DNA of 64,000 nt from Myxococcales bacterium (GTDB lineage Bacteria > Myxococcota_A > Polyangia > Polyangiales > Ga0077539). The stretch covers positions 62,001 through 126,000 of the forward strand of contig JAEUKH010000016.1 of NCBI GenBank assembly GCA_016792845.1. The letters run 5' to 3'. Shown in pieces: positions 1 through 7,853 of this stretch. How positions within the stretch are numbered: position 1 is the first letter of the stretch; the number at the start of each line of letters is the position of its first letter. The position numbers were made by a program, and so were the translations under genes. Under the pieces are notes generated by a model that was not told the DNA's origin, ran no database searches, and worked only from the letters and a program-made list of their open reading frames with translations.

Positions 1-156
1 GCGTTGCGGGTGGTGTTCGAAGACCTGCTGCTCGACGAGGCGAGGCGCCGCCTGGCGGGGCCGATCGAGGCGGCCGCGATGCAGGTCGCCGGGCACGCGG
101 TCGATCCGTACAGCGCCGCGGTCGCACTGGTGGCGCGTTTCGGTCAGGGGGCCTGA
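1..156 (+). CDS. C-terminal end of a gene, possibly MeaB-type GTPase
   Basis: Frame 1 is open from the first base to a TGA at 154-156 and gives 51 residues ending DPYSAAVALVARFGQGA. A helical tail ending in a DPY-x-AA-x-x-L motif resembles the C-terminus of methylmalonyl-CoA mutase-associated GTPases (MeaB/ArgK family), which protect and reload B12-dependent mutases. The GTPase motifs would lie outside the window, so the family call rests on the tail alone and is weak. That the frame is a real gene end is supported by codon bias (G/C third positions) like that of the neighbours. Confidence 0.4.
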   Translation, partial: ALRVVFEDLLLDEARRRLAGPIEAAAMQVAGHAVDPYSAAVALVARFGQGA

Positions 157-210
157 GTCGCGTCGCGGGTCTGGCGGCGCGGCGCGAGGCGGTTGGCCCT
201 GGCGTGGGCC

Positions 211-289
211 CCCACAAGGGGAGCCCCTACCGCGGTTGTGTGCGGCGTGCGGAAGGGCCGGTTGTCTGGGTAGGGGCTCCCCTTGTGGG
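211..289. repeat. 20-bp perfect inverted repeat with 39-nt loop
   Basis: The arm at 211-230 (CCCACAAGGGGAGCCCCTAC) is exactly complementary to 270-289. The loop is 39 nt. It lies 54 nt after the stop of the first gene and 3 nt before the tandem array starts. It could act as a transcription terminator for the upstream gene, although no T-run follows, or be a REP/MITE-like palindromic element. The sequence does not decide between these. Confidence 0.75.
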
Positions 290-292
290 AGC

Positions 293-579
293 CCGTCGTT
301 CGCAGGGGATGCCGTCGTTCGCAGGGGATGCCGTCGTCCGCAGGGGATGCCCGTCGTTCGCAGGGGATGCCGTCGTTCGCAGGGGATGCCGTCGTTCGCA
401 GGGGATGCCGTCGTTCGCAGGGGATGCCGTCGTTCGCAGGGGATGCCGTCGTCCGCAGGGGATGCCGTCGTCCGCAGGGGATGCCGTCGTTCGCAGGGGA
501 TGCCGTCGTTCGCAGGGGATGCCGTCGTTCGCAGGGGATGCCGTCGTTCGCAGGGGATGCCCGTCGTTCGCAGGGGATG
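293..579. repeat. Tandem array, 15 copies of a 19-bp unit
   Basis: The unit CCGTCGTTCGCAGGGGATG is repeated 15 times head to tail. Copies 3, 9 and 10 have GTCCG in place of GTTCG, and one extra C precedes copies 1, 4 and 15; otherwise the copies are identical. The array fills the gap between two convergent genes (stops at 156 and 597). There are no spacers, so it is not a CRISPR. Because 19 is not a multiple of 3 and the unit has no stop, several frames on both strands stay open through it; I regard these as chance. Near identity of copies points to recent expansion by slippage or unequal recombination. Confidence 0.93.
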
Positions 580-596
580 CTTCGTTGATCGCGCGG

Positions 597-2504
597 TCAA
601 CGGCGCGGCGCGGCGGTGACGAGGTCGAGGGTGTAGTCGCCCGAGGCGCGGCTCCCGCAGCCTGAGAGGGCGACAAAGTAGCGGCCCGGGTCGAGGGTGA
701 GGTCGAGCTGGGAGGCCGAGCCGACGGCGTCGTCGTTGCACGCGCCGCCCACCAGACGGCCGCCGCAGGAGCCCGCGAAGACCGCGAGGAGCGTGTCAAA
801 GCCCGAGCCCACCGTACTGAGGAGCACCCGCTGCCGCGCCGCGAGGTCGAGCCGATACCACACCGCGCGACCGCCGTTGCAGCTGGCACCGCAGGGGCTC
901 TGGAGCCACGCCACGCCCGCCTCGGTGGTCGCGCCGTGAAAGACCGCGCTCAGCTCTGTCACGGGGCGCGCCAGCTCGCAGCGCGTGTTGCCGAGCACCG
1001 TCACCGGCGTCGCCCGCGGGGTCGTCAGCACCTCGACGCTCACGCTGCCTTCGATCGCCGTGGTGGCCGTCGTCAGGGTGTACCCGACGTGGCTCGCGAG
1101 GTCGCCGAAGCGCCGCCAGAGCCCGCCCACGCCCGCCGTGCAGCGGCTCTCATCGGCCCGGTCGCAGCGGTCGCGGAGCTCGATCGACACCGCGTCGCGG
1201 CTCCCCCCGCGGGCCACCGCCACGAGGTCGAGCCCAGCCGAGGGCGCCGTCACCGCCGCGAAGGCGTCGGCGCGGGCCGCGCTGAGACAGGCCGGCGCGC
1301 TGTCTGGGCCGAGCGAGGCGAGGTTCATGCTGAGGGAGCCGGGCACCGAGAGGGCGCTCCCCGGGCACTGGTCGTGGGGCGACGCCGGGGTCGCCGGCTG
1401 GGTGCGCACCCTGGCCGAGAGGAGCCGCGCGGCGCCTCGAAAATGCACCGTCGCGAAGTACGTGCCCGCGGGCTGTCGACGGGCGACGGCGCGCACCGGG
1501 TTGCCCGTCGCGCACACGCCCGGCATCGTCGAGCGGGCGCCACACGCGTCGCCGAGCTCGAGCGCAAGCTCGCCCGCGCCCGAGCCCGCCACCTCGACGG
1601 CCACATCGCGGGCCTCGGTGAGCGTGTACGAGAACACCGCGTCAACAAGGCCCGTGCGCCCGAGCTGCGACATGCACCCGGGCAGGTAGTCGGCGTCGCC
1701 GGCGAAGCTCGTCGCGTCGACGCTCACCAGCGGCCCGTCGGGCTGCACGGCCACGCCCGGGCAGACGTCGCCCCGCGCCCGCGGCCCCGGGGCGCTCACC
1801 ACGGCCTGGACATCGACCGCGAGGCTCCGCGCCGACGAGACGCCCACGATGTAGCGGCCCGCCGCGAGCGAGACGGCCCGCACCGTGGCCACCCCGCTCG
1901 TGCCCCCGGCGCTGCTGTTCTGGCACCGGAGCTCGCCCTCGCGCTGGCCGCATTGGGCGTAGGGCGTGAGCGTCAGGGCCACCGCGTCGATGCCCGTGGC
2001 CCGCGCGGTGAGCACCACATCGCTGGGGTTGAGCAGCGTCAGCACCAGCGCGGCGTCGGGGCCCACCCGGGTCAGCTCGCCCTCACACGATGCCGGCAGC
2101 TCGGCCCCCAAGCCCGCGGTCACCACCCGATGCACGAGGCCGTCGGCGAGGTCGGTGCAAGGCTCGTGACCCGGCGACGGGCAGCGGTCGAGCGCGCCGG
2201 CCGGGCAGAGCGCGCCGGCGTCGCGGGGGCTCGCGTCGCCGAACGAGGCGTCTCCCGCAGCCGCGTCGGCGCTCTGCGCGTCGACCGCCGGGAGGTCTTC
2301 GACGATGGGCGTGTCTTGCACGAGCGAGAGCACGTCGCCGAGGGTGCCCGCGTCGTCGTCGGCGTCGACGGGGCGCGGGTCGGCGTCGTCGACCACCACC
2401 GAGAGCACGTCGTCGCGCGCGGCGTCACGATCGGGCGCCTGGAGCGTGCGGCTCCCACAACCGACGAGACCCAAGGCCAGCAGCGCTTTGAAGACACGGC
2501 TCAC
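597..2504 (-). CDS. Secreted lipoprotein with pre-peptidase (PPC)-like repeats
   Basis: About 635 residues. From the GTG at 2504 the protein begins MSRVFKALLALGLVGCGSRT, a short signal peptide with a lipobox ending at Cys16; a GTG at 2537 would add 11 residues but has no better ribosome site. After the Cys comes a low-complexity Asp/Ala stretch of about 90 residues, then several beta-rich domains of about 110 residues. The last one (RAVWYRLDLAARQRVLLSTVG, then FDTLLAVFAGSCGG and GRYFVALSGCGS) is typical of bacterial pre-peptidase C-terminal (PPC) domains. It is probably anchored to the envelope; no catalytic domain is visible. Its mature end CGSRT recurs in the lipoprotein at 13326-14945. Binding partner and function are unknown. 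Confidence 0.75.
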   Translation of the reverse strand: MSRVFKALLALGLVGCGSRTLQAPDRDAARDDVLSVVVDDADPRPVDADDDAGTLGDVLSLVQDTPIVEDLPAVDAQSADAAAGDASFGDASPRDAGALCPAGALDRCPSPGHEPCTDLADGLVHRVVTAGLGAELPASCEGELTRVGPDAALVLTLLNPSDVVLTARATGIDAVALTLTPYAQCGQREGELRCQNSSAGGTSGVATVRAVSLAAGRYIVGVSSARSLAVDVQAVVSAPGPRARGDVCPGVAVQPDGPLVSVDATSFAGDADYLPGCMSQLGRTGLVDAVFSYTLTEARDVAVEVAGSGAGELALELGDACGARSTMPGVCATGNPVRAVARRQPAGTYFATVHFRGAARLLSARVRTQPATPASPHDQCPGSALSVPGSLSMNLASLGPDSAPACLSAARADAFAAVTAPSAGLDLVAVARGGSRDAVSIELRDRCDRADESRCTAGVGGLWRRFGDLASHVGYTLTTATTAIEGSVSVEVLTTPRATPVTVLGNTRCELARPVTELSAVFHGATTEAGVAWLQSPCGASCNGGRAVWYRLDLAARQRVLLSTVGSGFDTLLAVFAGSCGGRLVGGACNDDAVGSASQLDLTLDPGRYFVALSGCGSRASGDYTLDLVTAAPRR

Positions 2505-2593
2505 GCGCGTTGGGCTGCGTTCTACCGTGCCCCGCACCCTCGCGCGATGTGGGACTTGCGCCGCAGGCCGCGAGGCGCGACGCCATGCAACGT

Positions 2594-2610
2594 TTGCGAG
2601 GGCCTCGCAA
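2594..2610. terminator. Short perfect hairpin, possible terminator
   Basis: TTGCGAGG, one G, then CCTCGCAA: perfect 8-bp arms with almost no loop as written, so the real loop would open a few pairs. It lies 38 nt beyond the stop of the PP2C phosphatase gene on the minus strand. There is no T-run. It could equally be a protein-binding palindrome. Confidence 0.3.
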
Positions 2611-2647
2611 CGCGCGGCGGTCGCTCAAGGCGCGCGCTTCGGGGCGA

Positions 2648-3475
2648 TCAGCCGAGCCAGCGGATGAGGCAGACGGTGATGTTGTCGGGCCCGCCGTTCT
2701 CGTTGGCGCGGGCGATGAGCCGCGAGGCCGCGGTCTTGAGGTCGTTCTTGTTCTCTTCGACGATGCGAAGGAGGTCGGGGTCGGTGACAGGGCCCGAAAG
2801 ACCGTCAGAGCACATCAGGTAGATGTCGCCGGTCTGGGGCATGTCGAGCTTCGAATCGACCTTGACGATCTCTTTCATCCCGAGGGCGCGAACGATCACA
2901 TTCTTGTGAGGGAAGTTGGCGATCTCTTCCTCAGTGAGCTTTCGCATCTTCAGGTAGTCGTTGAGGAGCGAGTGATCTTCGGTCAGCTGCTCGATGGCGC
3001 CCTTGCGAATTCGATAAATTCGCGAGTCGCCGACGTGCCCGACGATCATCCCTTCACGCACAGCGAGGCAGACTACGATGGTGGTGCCCATCCCTCGAAA
3101 CCGGGGCTCGCGCTGGGCCGCTTCGAAGATTCGAAGGTTGGCCAGCTTGACGCCGGTCACGAGGCGGTTCTCCTCGTAGCTGCGTTGCTTGTCCATCTTG
3201 TAGGGCCAGGTCGCGTCGGGGTCTTTGGCCGTAGCCTCGAAGAACTCCCTCAGCGCATCGACCGCCATCTTGGACGCAACTTCGCCCGAGGCATGGCCAC
3301 CCATGCCGTCGGCCACGATCGTGAGGTTTTCCTCGGCGATGATGGAGAAGTTGTCTTCGTTGTGCGTGCGCTTCATCCCGACGTTGGTTTCTCCAACGAT
3401 CTCCATGCGCACTGCGTTGCCCGCCACGCGTCGTACCCTTTCGTCGGCGACCGCTTCACCCTGCGGAGGACTCAC
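2648..3475 (-). CDS. PP2C-family Ser/Thr protein phosphatase
   Basis: 275 residues, with all the PP2C/SpoIIE-type metal-site motifs: RTHNEDNF, IVADGMGGHASGE, GMGTT, GHVGDSRIYR, LTEDHS, LMCSDGLSG and a final ANENGGPDNITV. Such soluble manganese-dependent phosphatases reverse the action of Hanks-type kinases, two of which are encoded in this window (17106-19865 and 28677-30272). Any pairing is an inference. Start is the GTG at 3475, preceded by GGTGA at a fair spacing; the ATG at 3406 would remove 23 residues and still keep the whole domain. The next gene downstream is also on the minus strand, 110 nt away. Confidence 0.93.
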   Translation of the reverse strand: MSPPQGEAVADERVRRVAGNAVRMEIVGETNVGMKRTHNEDNFSIIAEENLTIVADGMGGHASGEVASKMAVDALREFFEATAKDPDATWPYKMDKQRSYEENRLVTGVKLANLRIFEAAQREPRFRGMGTTIVVCLAVREGMIVGHVGDSRIYRIRKGAIEQLTEDHSLLNDYLKMRKLTEEEIANFPHKNVIVRALGMKEIVKVDSKLDMPQTGDIYLMCSDGLSGPVTDPDLLRIVEENKNDLKTAASRLIARANENGGPDNITVCLIRWLG

Positions 3476-3523
3476 GCTTCACCGTTAGCGCCTACGCTAT
3501 CCCACCCCATTTCCCACCGTCAA

Positions 3524-4468
3524 TCATCCTTCGCGCCGAGCGCCCCAGAAGCGACCGAGGGCCGCGCGAAACTCTGCGGGTTGCTCGACAAATGGCAAGT
3601 GACCGGCCCGCGCCAAAGTGACCATCTGCCCGTGGGGGAGCGCGTCGGCGAGGCTCCGACACTCGTCTTCGAGGAAGGTGCGGTCGTCGGCCCCGGCCAC
3701 CACCAGCGCCGGGCAGCGCACCCGCGAGACCCAAAGCATGGCGTCGAAGCGGTTGGCGGCTTGCAAGAAATTCGCGTCAGCCTCGGGGCGGTAGCGCATC
3801 GTTTGGGTGAGGCTCCGCAGGGTCTCGTCGCTCGGCGGCCGCGACCACCACATGGGCCCGAGCGCCCGAAAGAGCGTCGCGAGGGCGTGCGGGTCGCGCA
3901 GCGTACCCTGCGGGGTGGTGAGGTTCTGGATGGTGCGCCACCCGTCGACGCCGAGGAGCTCGCGCGAGCGGGCGCCCACGGCCCGCAGCTGTTGCCCGCT
4001 CTTGAGCGGCGCGACGAGCACGAGCGAGCGCACGAGCCCCGGGTGCCTGGCCGCCGCGAGGAGCGCCACGGCGGCGCCGAAATCGTGTCCCACCAGGTCG
4101 ATGTTGCGCTCTTGGAGCCGGGTGGCGAGCTCGGCCAGGTCGTCGGCCGCGGCGTCGAGCGCGTAGCCGACCGCCGCCGGGGGCGCGCTCGAAAGGCCGT
4201 GCCCGCGAAGGTCGATGTACCGCAGCTGGGCTTGCTCTCGGAGCGGCTCCATCGAGGGGCGGAGGTAGGTGTGATCGAGCCCCGGGCCGCCGTGAAGGAG
4301 CCACCGGACGGGGCTCCGTCGGGCGCCGCTCCGCACGGTAAAGAGCGACACCCCGGAGCTCAGCCGAACGGTCTGATTCTCGGGTCTTTGCGGGTCATTC
4401 AGCGCGCCGCGGCAGGCCAGGAGGCCCGCCGACGCGATGAGACTCCGGCGAGAAAGAGTGAGCGCCAT
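3524..4468 (-). CDS. Alpha/beta hydrolase lipoprotein (epoxide hydrolase/dehalogenase-like)
   Basis: 314 residues from the ATG at 4468; upstream in-frame starts would run into the divergent glycosylase gene. The N-terminus SRRSLIASAGLLACRG looks like a twin-arginine signal followed by a lipobox Cys, so the enzyme may be exported folded and lipidated. The fold is shown by HGGPG (oxyanion region), DLRGHGLS, the nucleophile elbow VGHDFGAA, the late acid region VVAGADDRT and the catalytic His in GHLPFVEQP. The elbow carries Asp rather than Ser, as in epoxide hydrolases and haloalkane dehalogenases, while HGGPG is more usual in proline iminopeptidases. Substrate unknown. Confidence 0.8.
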   Translation of the reverse strand: MALTLSRRSLIASAGLLACRGALNDPQRPENQTVRLSSGVSLFTVRSGARRSPVRWLLHGGPGLDHTYLRPSMEPLREQAQLRYIDLRGHGLSSAPPAAVGYALDAAADDLAELATRLQERNIDLVGHDFGAAVALLAAARHPGLVRSLVLVAPLKSGQQLRAVGARSRELLGVDGWRTIQNLTTPQGTLRDPHALATLFRALGPMWWSRPPSDETLRSLTQTMRYRPEADANFLQAANRFDAMLWVSRVRCPALVVAGADDRTFLEDECRSLADALPHGQMVTLARAGHLPFVEQPAEFRAALGRFWGARREG

Positions 4469-4517
4469 CACGTCAGAGAGTGGCCTGTCTTCGTACGAGA
4501 ATGCTAGCAATCGCCCG

Positions 4518-5723
4518 ATGTCGGAGACGCCCCTCGAGACCCTGCTCAGTCTCACACGGCAATGGTCTGCGCAGCTCCAGTGGCATCGCGAGCTCGGCAT
4601 GGCGGAGCTCCCCCGCGACGGCGCCTTTGCGGTCACGGCTGAGGCATCGCCCGAAGACGCCCTCGCGGCGCGGCCTTCTGACGGCGCGCCGGAGCCTGTC
4701 TCGGCGTCGAACCCTCCCGCGCTGGCGGCCGCGGTTTCAGCGCGCGAGGCCCCTGCGCTCGAGGCCTTCGAAGCGCGTCCGCTCGACGCGACGGCGTTCT
4801 CGATCGCTGCGCCGGTCGCCGACGACGCGGCGGCCGCAGCGCCCGCCGAAACGCCCCGCGCAGAAGCCCTCTCGGATGCCAGAGCGGGCGTCGTGGCCCC
4901 CGTGTTGACGCCTGCGCCCGAGGTCGCGCCCTCGGCGCCCGCCGACCCGGTTGAGGCGCCTCCGACATCGCACGAAGCGCCCGTCGCGACGGTGACCGCG
5001 CCGCAGCGTGAGGGCGCGCGCGAGCCTTCGGTGATCCATCTCTCGCCGGTGATGCGTTCGCTCTTCGCGAGCGTGGCGACCCCCGCGGTGCCCGCGGTGC
5101 CCGAGGCGCCGTTGGTGGGTCCGGCCCGGGTCGCGGCCTTGAAAGTGTTGCAAAATCAGGTGTCAGGGTGCACCCGGTGCGGGCTCGCCGAAGGCCGAAA
5201 GAACACGGTCTTTTCGCGCGGCGACAGCGGCGCTCGGTTGATGTTCGTGGGCGAGGGCCCGGGCGAGTGTGAAGACCTCCAAGGCGTGGCCTTTGTGGGC
5301 GCCGCGGGGCAGCTCCTCGACCGCGTGATCACGGGCATGGGGCTCGACCCCGCGCGCGATGTCTATCTGGCCAACGTGGTGAAGTGTCGGCTGTTCTCCA
5401 ACCGCAACCCCGAGCCCGACGAGATGCGCGCGTGCGGCGGCTTCCTTGAGGCGCAGATCGCCACCATCGGCCCCGAGGTCATCGTGTGTCTCGGCCGGGT
5501 GGCGGCGAACTATTTGCTCAAGAACTCCGAGGAGATGGGGCGCATGCGCGGGCAGTGGCGCGCGTACCGAGGCATCGCGGTCATGCCCACCTGGCACCCG
5601 TCGTATGTGCTGCGAGAGAAAGAGACTCCGGGCAGCCCCGCGCGACGCGAACTGTGGGAAGACATGAAGCTCGTGCTTGGCAAGCTCGGGCTCGCGGTGC
5701 CTCCGCCGCGGCAGCGGGCGTGA
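4518..5723 (+). CDS. Family 4-type uracil-DNA glycosylase with disordered N-terminal extension
   Basis: 401 residues from the ATG at 4518; an earlier in-frame ATG at 4437 would overlap the divergent hydrolase. Residues 1 to about 200 are Ala/Pro/Glu-rich and probably disordered. The C-terminal half has the Fe-S UDG pattern: CTRC at about 217-220, GEGPGECEDLQGVAFVG (active-site motif I), VVKC with a further Cys after 14 residues, and HPSYVLR (motif II) near 359. These enzymes remove uracil from DNA in base-excision repair. Typical family 4 proteins have about 200-250 residues, so the N-terminal half is extra. The gap to the divergent hydrolase start is only 49 nt, so promoters must overlap. 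Confidence 0.9.
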   Translation: MSETPLETLLSLTRQWSAQLQWHRELGMAELPRDGAFAVTAEASPEDALAARPSDGAPEPVSASNPPALAAAVSAREAPALEAFEARPLDATAFSIAAPVADDAAAAAPAETPRAEALSDARAGVVAPVLTPAPEVAPSAPADPVEAPPTSHEAPVATVTAPQREGAREPSVIHLSPVMRSLFASVATPAVPAVPEAPLVGPARVAALKVLQNQVSGCTRCGLAEGRKNTVFSRGDSGARLMFVGEGPGECEDLQGVAFVGAAGQLLDRVITGMGLDPARDVYLANVVKCRLFSNRNPEPDEMRACGGFLEAQIATIGPEVIVCLGRVAANYLLKNSEEMGRMRGQWRAYRGIAVMPTWHPSYVLREKETPGSPARRELWEDMKLVLGKLGLAVPPPRQRA

Positions 5724-5776
5724 CGGGCCTTTTGCTGGGCGGTGAAAGGTACTAGGGTCTACCGCTCCGTTTTACG

Positions 5777-7228
5777 ATGCGACCTCCGCGACAGCGCAGC
5801 CTACCCGACGATGACCGTCTCGAATTGCCTCCCCTCGACGGCGCCGATGCGCCCGCCGACGACCTCTCGTTTGACGAGTTTGTGCCCCTCGACGAAGGGC
5901 CCGTCGTCGACGACGACGCGGTCGAAGGGGTCGCCGCGCTCGACCCGCTCGAAGCCTTCGACGACGCGCCCGGCGCGGGCGGCGACGACGCGGGCGAGGG
6001 GCTCGATGCCGCGCTTGACGACGCCATCGTCGAGCCCGAAGCGACCGCCGATGAGGGCGACGAGGGGGTTGTTGACCCCGGGTACGACGGCCTTGAGGCG
6101 CCCGGCGCGGCCGACGAAGACGATGGGGGCGAAGAGGGCCCGGGCGACGACCCTGCGTTCGCAGACACCGCGGCGCTGCCGCCGCTCGCGGGCGACGACG
6201 ACGACGACACCGGCTTCGAAGAGGACCTCGTGGCCGACACCGCGCTGACGCCGCCGGCCTTCGCGCTGAGCCACGCCGGGGCGACGCTGCGAAGGGTCGA
6301 GAACGGCGCGCGGGGTGCGGGCGCGGCGCTCGGTGCGACCCTGGCGATGGCCCTCGGCCGCGACGGCCTCTTCGTGGTCGGTGACGGGCTCGGGCGCGTC
6401 GACGCCGAGGCCCTCGTGAGCGCGGCGCCGCGCATCGAGCGGCTCGAAGCGCCGCAGGGCGAGCTCTTCACCTCGGCGGCCTTCGACGCCCAAGGGTATC
6501 TCTGCCTCGGCGCGCTCTCGGCCAAGGTGATTCGTGCGACCCGCCGCGGCTCGTGGAAGGCGCTGAGCGACACCGTCGCCGAGGGGCGCGCGGCGGGGCC
6601 CGCGACGGTCTTCTCCGCGGGCGCCGCGCTCTGGTGCCTCGGCCCGCACGGGGGCCTCTTCTGTGTCGACGACGAGCGCTTCGAGGGGCCGGCGCTGGTC
6701 GAGCCCGCGGCCGCCTTCGCCGTCGACGACGAGGGCGGCCTGTGGGTCGTCACGGCCTCGTGGGGTCGTCACCGGCTCCATCATCTTGAGGCCGGGCAGC
6801 GACGGTGGCGCGAGGCGCCCGTTCAGGGCCTCGGAGGCGCCGCGGTGAGCCTCGCAGCCCAGGGCGACGTGGTGCTCGTCGCGGGGCGCGGGGGGGCGCT
6901 CGTCAGCCACGACGGCGGCGCGCACTGGGCGCAGGCGCCGGCCCTCGCGGGGGCCACGGCGATGGTCTTGGTGAGCGACGACGACGGGGCGCCGCGGGTG
7001 ATCGCGGCCATCCACGATGCGGCCGCCGATCGGGCGACGGTGCTGGTCGCGGCGGTGGGCGAGGCGGGGCTCGTCGCGGCGCGGCAGGTTCCGCTAGAGG
7101 GCGAGAGCGCCGACGAGGGCGAGAGTGACGATGCGCGGGTCGAGCAGATCGTGGCCCTCGATCGCGCGGGTCGCAGGGTGGCGCTCTTGACCGCCCGCGG
7201 CGAAATCTTCGTGCTCACGCGGCTCTGA
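5777..7228 (+). CDS. Acidic-tailed BNR/beta-propeller-like protein, unrecognised
   Basis: 483 residues. Residues 1 to about 160 are extremely acidic (runs of Asp such as GDDDDDTGFEEDL) with no predicted fold. From about 165 the sequence has repeated short beta-strand units, including VSHDGGAHWAQAPAL, a classic BNR/Asp-box, so a propeller similar to sialidase-fold or photosystem-stability-factor-like proteins is likely. There is no signal peptide, so it is probably cytoplasmic. The 3' end overlaps the convergent DUF2306 gene by 14 nt. I do not recognise a function. The acidic tail could bind a basic partner or divalent cations; that is speculation. Confidence 0.72.
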   Translation: MRPPRQRSLPDDDRLELPPLDGADAPADDLSFDEFVPLDEGPVVDDDAVEGVAALDPLEAFDDAPGAGGDDAGEGLDAALDDAIVEPEATADEGDEGVVDPGYDGLEAPGAADEDDGGEEGPGDDPAFADTAALPPLAGDDDDDTGFEEDLVADTALTPPAFALSHAGATLRRVENGARGAGAALGATLAMALGRDGLFVVGDGLGRVDAEALVSAAPRIERLEAPQGELFTSAAFDAQGYLCLGALSAKVIRATRRGSWKALSDTVAEGRAAGPATVFSAGAALWCLGPHGGLFCVDDERFEGPALVEPAAAFAVDDEGGLWVVTASWGRHRLHHLEAGQRRWREAPVQGLGGAAVSLAAQGDVVLVAGRGGALVSHDGGAHWAQAPALAGATAMVLVSDDDGAPRVIAAIHDAAADRATVLVAAVGEAGLVAARQVPLEGESADEGESDDARVEQIVALDRAGRRVALLTARGEIFVLTRL

Positions 7229-7853
7229 CGGCGCCGCCTCGGAGCCGCAGTTCGACCGCAGCCATCGCGAGCAAGAGCCCCGCCGGGCGCGCGACAGACG
7301 ACACCGCTTCGGGCCCAAATCCCGCAAGAAACAGCGGCACCGCGAAGAGCCCGGCGGCCCCTCCCGCGAGGGCGATGCCCGAGGCGCGGAGCATCCAACG
7401 CTGATGGACGGCGACCCGCCCCCGCGCGATCGCGACCATCGCGAGCGACACCGCGACGAGCTCCGCCAAGGCCATGCAGTTGAGCGTGAGGCGCTTGCTG
7501 AGGCCCCCGAGGTGCGCGAAGCGTCGGTCGATCTGCAACGCGCTGAGCGACACCAGCGTCGCCGAGACGACGAAGCTCCACCCGGCCCAGCGGTGAAGCC
7601 GCGGACGCCGCTGACGGAGCCCCGCGCTGTGCTGGAGCGGCAAGGCCGCGACCATCGTCAGGCCCGCGACGATGTGCAACGCGCCGAGGCCCCGATTGGC
7701 AAAAAATGCAATGTCTGTGGGGTCTTGCGAGACCGTGCCCGCGGCCAGAGAGCGCAGCCGCGCGAGCGACGGGAGCACCAGAAACACCGCCGTGACGAGC
7801 GCCGTCACAGGGCGCGCCCAACGGCGCCAGCGCGCGCCGGAGCCCGGGCTCAT
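7215..7853 (-). CDS. DUF2306-type integral membrane protein
   Basis: 212 residues with about six hydrophobic segments. The pattern LHIVAG..., RLHRWAGW and VHQRWMLRA matches DUF2306 proteins, small four-to-six-helix membrane proteins with conserved His residues, sometimes proposed to bind haem. Its ATG overlaps the stop of the upstream oxidoreductase (ATGA, 7850-7853), so the two are probably co-translated; a membrane redox partner role is possible but not shown. The stop lies 14 nt inside the convergent gene's end. Confidence 0.8.
   Translation of the reverse strand: MSPGSGARWRRWARPVTALVTAVFLVLPSLARLRSLAAGTVSQDPTDIAFFANRGLGALHIVAGLTMVAALPLQHSAGLRQRRPRLHRWAGWSFVVSATLVSLSALQIDRRFAHLGGLSKRLTLNCMALAELVAVSLAMVAIARGRVAVHQRWMLRASGIALAGGAAGLFAVPLFLAGFGPEAVSSVARPAGLLLAMAAVELRLRGGAVRAA

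Noticed and set aside
293..579. CRISPR array
   Set aside because: Units are contiguous with no spacers and no cas genes are present.
204..665. Open frames through the 19-bp array on both strands (repeating VVRRGC, SFAGDA and similar)
   Set aside because: The repeat lacks stop codons in several frames, so openness is automatic; no ribosome site, and the array lies between two convergent real genes.
936..4507. Long plus-strand open frames opposite the lipoprotein, phosphatase and hydrolase genes
   Set aside because: High GC keeps antisense frames open; the products are Arg/His-rich with no domain, while the minus-strand frames have clear motifs.
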